Shown here: in pieces, positions 1 to 6,315 of the stretch
Position numbering within the stretch: the first letter of the stretch is position 1
Layout of the letters: every line of letters begins with the position of its first letter
Assembly: GCA_023254815.1 (NCBI GenBank)
Contig: JALRKI010000041.1
Span: 1 to 8,555, forward strand
DNA: 8,555 bases
Source: Flavobacteriaceae bacterium
Lineage (GTDB): Bacteria > Bacteroidota > Bacteroidia > Flavobacteriales > Flavobacteriaceae
Direction of reading: 5' to 3'
Notes under the pieces: generated by a model
The model's input: only the letters and a program-made list of their open reading frames with translations
The model's database searches: none
What the model was told of the DNA's origin: nothing
Program-made: the position numbers and the translations under genes

Positions 1-1020
1 AGTGATATAACTCAAAGCGAGAAAGGCCTCAGCCGCGTCTCCCATGCGTTCTTGAATTGTACCATTCCAAGAGTTCTCGTCATGATTGGTAATGAAATTC
101 ATTAAAATATCATCGGGTTCATATCGCTTAGCCATATTCGATAGATATTCTGCAAAACCTTCGGCATCTTGTTCTCCTTTAGCCATCATATTCATTTGAT
201 GATGTCCATCCCAAGCATAGCACATGTCAAACAACTCTGTCCCTTGTAACAGTTCAGCTTCATGAGCTTCGGCGAGCATGAACAGTTGCCTGTTGGCCTC
301 AAGTCTAGGTATGGCCTTTTTCCAAAATTCCACTGGAACTGACCCTGCCACATCGCAACGAAAACCATCAACACCCTCCTTGTCAACCCAATATTTCATA
401 TCGGCAATCATCTCTTCATGCAGATCCAAATTGTCATAATTCAAATCGGCCACATCCTGCCATCCCATAGAATTTCCTTCTTCGTTCAAAGGGTCGGTGA
501 TTTCACCCGCAGCGTTTTTAGTATAAAAATCGGGGTGGTCTTTGATCCAATAATGATCCCACCCTGTATGGTTAGGAACCCAATCTAGTATTACCAATAT
601 GTCATTGTCGTGAGCAGTTTTTACCAATTTTCTAAAATCCTCGATTGTACCAAATTCGGGATTGGTCGTTTTAAAATCGGAAACTGCGTAATAACTTCCT
701 AAATATTTTTTGCGCTCTTCAGGATCTGCAATGTCATGAATAAACAGATCTCCTTTGGCTTTTCTGTTGGTCAAGGAAATTGGAAAAATTGGCATAAGCC
801 ATATTATTTTCACGCCTAATTGCTTAAGCTGAGGAATGTCCTTGGTGAAGGCTTCAAAAGTGCCTTCGGGAGAATATTGACGAATATTAGCCTCATAAAT
901 GATTGCTGTTTCCATCATTTCATCAGTGACAACTGGTGGATTTTTTTGAGTCTCATTTGAAGCATTCTTGCACCCTGAAAAGAACGAGAAAGCTATTGCT
1001 ATAAAGAATATTTGTTTCAT
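1..1020 (-). CDS. GH13 alpha-amylase-family lipoprotein (3' end outside window)
   Basis: Predicted retaining alpha-glucan hydrolase acting on maltodextrins in the cell envelope. The frame is open from ATG at 1020 to the window edge (340 codons, no stop), so the C-terminal part is missing. The N-terminus is a short lipoprotein signal ending F-S-G-C, with the lipidated Cys at residue 17. The barrel starts almost at once (about residue 40, IYEANIRQYSPEG), with no N-terminal beta-sandwich. All GH13 signature regions are visible: region I DWVPNH (Asp146, His151), region II GFRCD (nucleophile Asp223), region III LAEAH (acid/base Glu251) and region IV FITNHD (Asp314). The start is fixed by the lipobox and by the previous gene's stop 17 bp upstream; there is no Shine-Dalgarno motif. 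It is the last visible gene of the operon. Compared with the other GH13 here it is more compact and has a different region III. Family is certain; exact specificity (alpha-amylase, alpha-glucosidase or oligo-1,6-glucosidase type) cannot be settled. Confidence 0.93.
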   Translation of the reverse strand, partial: MKQIFFIAIAFSFFSGCKNASNETQKNPPVVTDEMMETAIIYEANIRQYSPEGTFEAFTKDIPQLKQLGVKIIWLMPIFPISLTNRKAKGDLFIHDIADPEERKKYLGSYYAVSDFKTTNPEFGTIEDFRKLVKTAHDNDILVILDWVPNHTGWDHYWIKDHPDFYTKNAAGEITDPLNEEGNSMGWQDVADLNYDNLDLHEEMIADMKYWVDKEGVDGFRCDVAGSVPVEFWKKAIPRLEANRQLFMLAEAHEAELLQGTELFDMCYAWDGHHQMNMMAKGEQDAEGFAEYLSNMAKRYEPDDILMNFITNHDENSWNGTIQERMGDAAEAFLALSYIT

Positions 1021-1037
1021 AGTTTGCTGATTTACAT

Positions 1038-3422
1038 TTACTTGATTTTTAAGTTCAATTCTTTTGAAGTTGACCACTGCAATGGTATTGTCAGGGTCTT
1101 ACTTTCGGAATCATAAGAGGTGTTTGAAATTTTTTGACCATTGACAGTAATTCGAGAAGGTTTGTCTTCCCATTGATGAACGATTAAATTTATAATCTTG
1201 ATGTCCGACTCATAGTTTTCTCCAACCTGAGCTTCAAAAGTAAATTTTGAGTATTTCCTTCTCTTGTTATATTCAAATTCTAACAATTCAAATTGCCCAC
1301 CTTCATAGGCTAGATTAGTTTCACCATTGTCGTTGTATAATGATCTTTGGCTGCTTGTTAATTTTGGGTCGTTATAATAGTGCAAATCAAAACGAGATAA
1401 ATTGTATTGATCCGTAGTTTGGACGGTCTCAACCAATGGTACGAATGCTCCTGATCTTATAAAAGTTGGAACGCTAAATTCGTTGGTGGCAATAGTTTTG
1501 GTTTGACCTCCAACCACTTTTTGATCCGTGTAAAAATCAAACCAATTGCTAGAGGATGGGAAATAAATCTCTACCTCCTTCAATTCTGAGGTAGTAACTG
1601 GAGTAATCATAAAATCACGGCCCCAATAATAACTTCTCGACCATTCGGACAAGTCATTTTGATCTTCTTCAAAAAATAATGGTCTCATCAGCGGTGTTCC
1701 TTTCAAATGATTTTCAAACGCCAAATTATAGTTGTAGGGCAACATTTGATATCTCAGTTCAATACTCTTTTTGGCTAGATCTTTGACTTTTTCGGTTCTA
1801 AAAACGGGTTCACTGGGCACCTCTTCCTGAGCATGGGGTCTATATATGGGCTGAAAAACACCATACTGCAGCCACCTTGTATACAATTCGTCATCGAGAT
1901 TAGGTCCAGCAAATCCGCCCAAGTCGGAATGCATATATGCTAAGCCCTGCATGCCCATTTGCAGGGCTATTTTGGGCTGACTCTGTAAACCTCCCCATGT
2001 CCTATTGACATCTCCAGACCAAGGTATCATCCCAAATCTCTGAGAACCAGAATATCCCGCCCGCATAAGAATAAACGGTCTTTTGTTTGGAAAATCCCTA
2101 GCATAGCCTTGGTAAACCAGTGCCGCCCAGTCGTGGCCATAAATGTTATGAACTTCGTCGGCAGAACCCTTAAAGTGCAATAGACTAGAGGGGTGAACTT
2201 CTGGTTCTCCCAAATCGCCCCATATACCTTCAACACCCATTTTGTCCAAGTCCTTGTAGATACTCCAAAACCACTCTTTTCCATTGGGGTGGTAGATGTC
2301 AATTAAGCCAGTATTGCCAAAATAAAAATCAAATTTAAAGGGATTGCCAATGCTGTCTTTTGCCAAAACGTCCTTTTGAACAGCTTCTTCCCAGCGATTA
2401 GAGGTAGTCAATACAAAAGGTTCTGTAATTAATATGGTTTTGATACCCTTTCTTTTGAATCGTCCAATCATGCCCTCCATGTCAGGAAAGGAGTCTCGAA
2501 ACACCTCCAAGTTGCCCATAGTCCCTTGAATTTCTTTACCGAACCAATACAAATCGAGAATAACAGCGTCTAATGGAATGCCATTTTTTTGGAATTGTTC
2601 TACCGTATACTCGGTCTCTGCTTGGGAGTGATAACCAAATCGACTTGAAAAGTTGCCCAGTGCCCATCGTGGAGGCATTGGCTGTTTGCCAGTTAAATTG
2701 GTGTAATTGTCAATCAGATGTTCCCAAGAATCTCCTACCACAACTTGGTAAATTTTTCTTCCCGAAATGGTGCCATAGGTTAAGGTATTGTCATGACTGC
2801 TGTCCAGATCTAAAAATCCTATTGGAGCATTATCAAAATGAATCATGTACTTTTTAGACGACAACATAAGGGGCATAGTGTAATTCATCAATTCACTCTC
2901 AGTTTCGTAGCCATAATGCGCTCGATTATAGAGTTCCAACTTGTACCCGCGTCTGTTCATGTCCAAGGCTCTGGCGCCACCGCCATAGAGTACCTCATCT
3001 GGTGTCAGATTAAACTGCAATGTCTCGTGTGTCTGGTTTTTTTGATAACCCGTCTTTTCGGAAATGACTTGATTTCCGTGATACCAATATGATATCTGAA
3101 ATGGATACTTCTGAATGTTGACTGATAGCCCATCAGAATGAAACATAATGACATGGTCTGTTTGAGTAAGTACAGTCTTAACCTCGTTAGGTAACATTAC
3201 AACAGCATGTGAAGAATCTTCAAAATTTTGACCTTTTGGGAAAAAGGATGTTTCGATAATTTCAGGGCTATAAAACTTAAACCGATACTTGCCATCATTC
3301 ACCAGTACCTCTATTCCCTGAGGTGTCTCATGAACCTCCTCAAACAATCGGTTTGGGTTTTGAGCAATAGAAAAAGCAACGAAACTGCAAAAAATGCAAA
3401 AAATGTAATTTGATTTATTCAT
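1038..3422 (-). CDS. Exported GH31 alpha-glucosidase / possible 4-alpha-glucosyltransferase
   Basis: 794-residue GH31 enzyme expected to hydrolyse or transfer alpha-glucosyl units from maltooligosaccharides in the periplasm. Residues 1-20 form a signal peptide with likely cleavage after FSIA, before Gln21; there is no lipobox. Residues about 22-235 form the N-terminal beta-sandwich (galactose-mutarotase-like), with YGGGARALDMN near 146-156. The barrel spans about 245-570 and beta-sandwich C-terminal domains follow. The catalytic nucleophile is Asp403 in GIWGDLGEPE and the acid/base is Asp471 in PWSGDVNRTW. DLYWFG (290-295), HSDLGGF (498-504) and YRPHA (527-531) are further substrate-pocket motifs. 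Length is normal for the family and no catalytic residue is missing. The start codon overlaps the end of the esterase gene by 8 bp, which implies translational coupling. The GEPE motif and 68-residue spacing of the catalytic Asps resemble, from memory, the Cellvibrio japonicus transglucosylase Agd31B, so transfer rather than hydrolysis is possible. Confidence 0.94.
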   Translation of the reverse strand: MNKSNYIFCIFCSFVAFSIAQNPNRLFEEVHETPQGIEVLVNDGKYRFKFYSPEIIETSFFPKGQNFEDSSHAVVMLPNEVKTVLTQTDHVIMFHSDGLSVNIQKYPFQISYWYHGNQVISEKTGYQKNQTHETLQFNLTPDEVLYGGGARALDMNRRGYKLELYNRAHYGYETESELMNYTMPLMLSSKKYMIHFDNAPIGFLDLDSSHDNTLTYGTISGRKIYQVVVGDSWEHLIDNYTNLTGKQPMPPRWALGNFSSRFGYHSQAETEYTVEQFQKNGIPLDAVILDLYWFGKEIQGTMGNLEVFRDSFPDMEGMIGRFKRKGIKTILITEPFVLTTSNRWEEAVQKDVLAKDSIGNPFKFDFYFGNTGLIDIYHPNGKEWFWSIYKDLDKMGVEGIWGDLGEPEVHPSSLLHFKGSADEVHNIYGHDWAALVYQGYARDFPNKRPFILMRAGYSGSQRFGMIPWSGDVNRTWGGLQSQPKIALQMGMQGLAYMHSDLGGFAGPNLDDELYTRWLQYGVFQPIYRPHAQEEVPSEPVFRTEKVKDLAKKSIELRYQMLPYNYNLAFENHLKGTPLMRPLFFEEDQNDLSEWSRSYYWGRDFMITPVTTSELKEVEIYFPSSSNWFDFYTDQKVVGGQTKTIATNEFSVPTFIRSGAFVPLVETVQTTDQYNLSRFDLHYYNDPKLTSSQRSLYNDNGETNLAYEGGQFELLEFEYNKRRKYSKFTFEAQVGENYESDIKIINLIVHQWEDKPSRITVNGQKISNTSYDSESKTLTIPLQWSTSKELNLKIK
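3386..3403 (-). repeat. Two tandem copies of a 9-bp unit in the GH31 signal peptide
   Basis: The plus strand reads tgcaaaaaa twice in a row. In the GH31 frame it encodes the repeated tripeptide I-F-C within the hydrophobic core (residues 7-12). Gain or loss of a unit would keep the reading frame and only lengthen or shorten the core. It may be chance in an AT-rich hydrophobic segment. Confidence 0.7.
3415..3422 (-). other. 8-bp overlap of esterase stop and GH31 start (ATGAATAA)
   Basis: On the minus strand the GH31 start codon and the esterase stop codon share the sequence ATGAATAA. The esterase reads GAT-GAA-TAA and GH31 reads ATG-AAT-AA. The start is supported by the well-formed signal peptide that follows. 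Such an overlap usually means the same ribosomes, or the opening of mRNA by the upstream ribosome, serve the downstream gene. Confidence 0.85.
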
Positions 3423-4365
3423 CGGACTTGCTCAATAAAAAAGTTAAAGGTTGATCAATGCGGCTGCGCCATGAGTTCTCATCATGGGCATCACCTTTAA
3501 ATTTCAGATTCACATAATTCCCTTTCACATAGCCCTTAGAAGCAAATAACTGGTCCAAATCAGATGCGTATTTTTCATAATATGCATCTAAGGTTTCGGT
3601 GCCATAGTCAAAATACATTTTGTGATTAGAGGCCTCAGGGAAGTTGTCCTTCATGTAGTCAAAAATAGCCTTTGGAACAGGATTGTCATCCGATGGTGCA
3701 ATGCCCGGCCAGTGTGTTGAGATGCAAGCAGCTCCACCAAAAACATCTGGGTACTCGGCAACGGCATACATTGAAATCAAACCTCCCATGCTCGAACCAG
3801 CTACAAATGTGTTGTTCATATCAGTTTGGGTAGAATAATTTGAATCAATGAAAGGTTTTAATTCAGTGACTAAAAATTTCAAATAGCGATCCGCTGAAAA
3901 CTGACTTGCGATACTTAAATTAGATTTTCCTGCGTCTTCCAAAACTCGTTTTTGATCACTTTCCGACAAATAATCAAACGCTTTTTGAGGGAAATAATCC
4001 GCATGACGTTCTTCGGGAACATTCCAGATTCCAACTACAATAGCATCCCTAATCACATTGTTGGAGGCAAGTGTTACCATTGCCTCGTCGACTCCCCACT
4101 CCTGTTTATTCCAGGTGTCCGCTGGGTCAAACAGCATATTTCCATCGTGCATGTAAAGCACAGCGTAAGTTTGAGACTTTGAATATTTTTCAGGCAACCA
4201 AATGTCAACATTTCGAGGTGAAACAAATTGTGATGGAAACTTTTGGATTCTTTGAACCTGGCCTCCAGCCAAATTGAGTTCAATAGGAACAACGGTGATG
4301 TTTTGACTGATCAGGCGATTTGAGACTAATGCTAAAAATAAAAAGGGTAATAATAATCGGGGCAT
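3415..4365 (-). CDS. Exported alpha/beta-hydrolase, esterase D / enterochelin-esterase-like family
   Basis: 316-residue serine hydrolase of the putative-esterase type (PF00756-like fold). Its substrate is unknown. Residues 1-20 (MPRLLLPFLF...) are a hydrophobic signal peptide with probable cleavage after LIS, before Gln21, so a periplasmic location is likely. The early strands carry VDIWLPEKY and VLYMHDG (about 70-75), the usual oxyanion/core region of this family. The nucleophile elbow is AGSSMGG with Ser192 as the catalytic Ser (G-x-S-x-G at 190-194). The likely catalytic His is His294 in GDAHDENSW. The acid is an Asp in YFDYGTETLD (253 or 260; I cannot decide). The start lies one base after the preceding amylase stop, and the end overlaps the GH31 start, so it is an integral operon member. 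Being embedded between glucan enzymes suggests it removes acyl groups from glucans or oligosaccharides, but this is inference from position only. It could instead act on an unrelated ester. Confidence 0.9.
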   Translation of the reverse strand: MPRLLLPFLFLALVSNRLISQNITVVPIELNLAGGQVQRIQKFPSQFVSPRNVDIWLPEKYSKSQTYAVLYMHDGNMLFDPADTWNKQEWGVDEAMVTLASNNVIRDAIVVGIWNVPEERHADYFPQKAFDYLSESDQKRVLEDAGKSNLSIASQFSADRYLKFLVTELKPFIDSNYSTQTDMNNTFVAGSSMGGLISMYAVAEYPDVFGGAACISTHWPGIAPSDDNPVPKAIFDYMKDNFPEASNHKMYFDYGTETLDAYYEKYASDLDQLFASKGYVKGNYVNLKFKGDAHDENSWRSRIDQPLTFLLSKSDE

Positions 4366-4366
4366 G

Positions 4367-6313
4367 TTATTTTTTTTGTTTGGTTAAGTCAGTTGAAAGC
4401 ATGATGACGCCTTTTTCCTTTAATTGAAGAACATCCTTCCATATCACTTCTTCATTACTAACTATATTTCTGAGCGTTTTGCCATTCAAATTTATTTCCG
4501 AAAAACGGTTCAGCATCATCTTTACAGGGGATTCATTTTTGTTCAAAATGGTAACTACTGTTTCTTCTCCAAAAGTTCTAGAAATCACATAAATGCCATT
4601 TTCTGGAGCAAAATGAGTGGTTGTGCCTTGGTGAAGGGCCTTACTGTGTTTGCGATAATTTAAAATTTGACGGGTGAATGATTGCATGGCCATTTGTTCT
4701 TTGCTCAAATTTTCGCCAGTAAAGGCATTGACGCGGTCTCCAGACCATCCACCTGGAAAATCAGTCCTTATCAAACCATGGTCGCCTGGATTGGAAGAGT
4801 CGTCCAATAAGATCTCAGTACCATAATACAACTGCACAATTCTTGGCATGGTAAGCAAATATCCCAAAGCCATTTTGGTCTTGGTAAGATTTTCACCCAG
4901 TTGGGTATATACCCTGCTCATATCGTGATTATCCAAAAAAACCAAAAGGTCATTAGGATTGGAATATGCAAAATCGTTGGCCAACCCTTCATAGGTTTTT
5001 ACAAAACCAAAATTCCAAGATTCTTCTTCGTTAACACCGTCAATAATGGCCTTTTGCATGGGAAAATCCATAGTTGACTTCAAGTGCGACCGGTAGCCAT
5101 CTTTATTCGGTTTACCTTCCTGCCAATAGCCAACGAGCAATGGATTGTAACTCCACTCCTCGCCAACTATGTTAAAGTTTGGATACTCGTTCATGATTGC
5201 AGCTGCCCAATTTGCCATAAAAACCTTGTTCGGATAGGGATAAGTGTCTTGGCGGATGCCATTAAGTTGTAGCGTTTCTATCCACCAAATACTGTTTTGA
5301 ATGATGTATTTTGCCATAAAAGGATTGCCCTGATTGAGGTCGGGCATATCTTTGACAAACCAACCGAATTCCATGCCCTCTTTATCAAATTTGGAGGCAT
5401 ACGGATCTTGATTCGTGGTCCGTCGATGGTTGGATTGAATTGTCACCTCATCGTTCCAATTTTCGGCATTTGATTCGAAATTTTCCTGATAATTGACCCA
5501 ATCCTTAAACGGCAAATCTTTCATCCACCAGTGCTCAAGACCACAATGGTTGGCCACCTGATCCATGATGAATTTCATATTTCGTTGATGCAAATTTTGA
5601 GACAATATTTTCATTTGATCTAGAGTTCCAAATCTCGGATCAACACCATACAAATCAGTAATGGCATAACCGTGGTAGGAAGCTCTTGGCATGTTGTTTT
5701 CCAAAACAGGTGTTGGCCAAATTGCCGTAAATCCCATTTCGTCGATATAGTCCAAGTGATCAATAATTCCACGTAAATCTCCTCCGTGTCTAGAATATCC
5801 ATCAGTCCTATCAACTCCCTGTTCGTTCATCCCGGGTACAATGTCATTACTGCTGTCACCATTGGCAAAACGGTCTGGGGTAATCAGGTAAATCACGTCA
5901 CTACTGTCAAAACCAATAAATTGATCCGAGTTCTTGGCTCTTTCTTTTATTTCAAAAGGATATGTGATGACTAGACCATTGTCGAAAGAAAAAGAAAGTT
6001 GCATAATTCCGGGCTTGGTCTTGGGGCTAATACTCAAGTCTAAAAAAAGATAATTTGGACTATCGGCTTTATTTGACCTTACCAAATTTACCCCAGCATA
6101 TTCAAATGTAACTTTTGCTTGTCCGATATTTTTGTAGTGCACTAACAGCTGTAAACTGCCCTCCTTAAATCCTGTCCACCAAAAAGGGGGTTCAACCCGC
6201 AGGGTTTCCTCTTGATTTTGGGCCTCATCAGCAGATGGAACCGAGACAGAAAGGTTTTCGGTTTCTAGATCTTTGCATGATACTAATAAGAGTAGAAGGA
6301 AAAAGCATCTCAT
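4367..6313 (-). CDS. GH13 cyclomaltodextrinase/neopullulanase-type lipoprotein (SusA-like)
   Basis: 648-residue alpha-glucan hydrolase, predicted to cut maltodextrins, cyclodextrins or pullulan in the cell envelope. MRCFFLLLLLVSC is a lipoprotein signal with the lipidated Cys at residue 13. The following K-D-L-E-T-E is acidic and resembles flavobacterial surface-export signals. Residues about 37-125 match the cyclomaltodextrinase N-terminal beta-sandwich (EPPFWWTGFKEGSLQLLVH). The barrel begins at IYLITPDRFANGDSSND (141-157). GH13 signatures are complete: region I MDQVANH (Asp251, His256), region II GIRQDTYPY (nucleophile Asp356), region III IVGEEW (acid/base Glu385) and region IV FLDNHD (Asp464). 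The last ~85 residues form the all-beta C-terminal domain. Length is typical. The start at 6313 is fixed by the lipobox and lies two bases past the phosphorylase stop. Known relatives in Bacteroidota starch systems are SusA-like neopullulanases. The exact product (maltose or panose) is not readable from sequence. Confidence 0.95.
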   Translation of the reverse strand: MRCFFLLLLLVSCKDLETENLSVSVPSADEAQNQEETLRVEPPFWWTGFKEGSLQLLVHYKNIGQAKVTFEYAGVNLVRSNKADSPNYLFLDLSISPKTKPGIMQLSFSFDNGLVITYPFEIKERAKNSDQFIGFDSSDVIYLITPDRFANGDSSNDIVPGMNEQGVDRTDGYSRHGGDLRGIIDHLDYIDEMGFTAIWPTPVLENNMPRASYHGYAITDLYGVDPRFGTLDQMKILSQNLHQRNMKFIMDQVANHCGLEHWWMKDLPFKDWVNYQENFESNAENWNDEVTIQSNHRRTTNQDPYASKFDKEGMEFGWFVKDMPDLNQGNPFMAKYIIQNSIWWIETLQLNGIRQDTYPYPNKVFMANWAAAIMNEYPNFNIVGEEWSYNPLLVGYWQEGKPNKDGYRSHLKSTMDFPMQKAIIDGVNEEESWNFGFVKTYEGLANDFAYSNPNDLLVFLDNHDMSRVYTQLGENLTKTKMALGYLLTMPRIVQLYYGTEILLDDSSNPGDHGLIRTDFPGGWSGDRVNAFTGENLSKEQMAMQSFTRQILNYRKHSKALHQGTTTHFAPENGIYVISRTFGEETVVTILNKNESPVKMMLNRFSEINLNGKTLRNIVSNEEVIWKDVLQLKEKGVIMLSTDLTKQKK

Positions 6314-6315
6314 AG

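Noticed and set aside
192..386. Alternative minus-strand frame of 64 codons in the first GH13
   Set aside because: The overlapping frame carries the conserved GH13 regions II and III; the alternative frame has none and is a shadow.
1021..1037. 17-bp gap between GH31 and the last GH13 as a promoter or terminator
   Set aside because: It is too short for either, has no inverted repeat, and is better read as an ordinary intra-operon spacer.
2573..3092. Two overlapping plus-strand open frames opposite the GH31 N-terminal half
   Set aside because: They are antisense to a complete conserved enzyme; the translations look random, rich in Cys and His, with no domain or signal features.
4370..4377. 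Run of eight A (minus strand) just before the amylase stop as a frameshift or slippage site fusing amylase to esterase
   Set aside because: A shift would run into the esterase signal peptide and give a product with an internal export signal. The run simply encodes the final Lys codons, and the esterase has its own good start one base after the stop.
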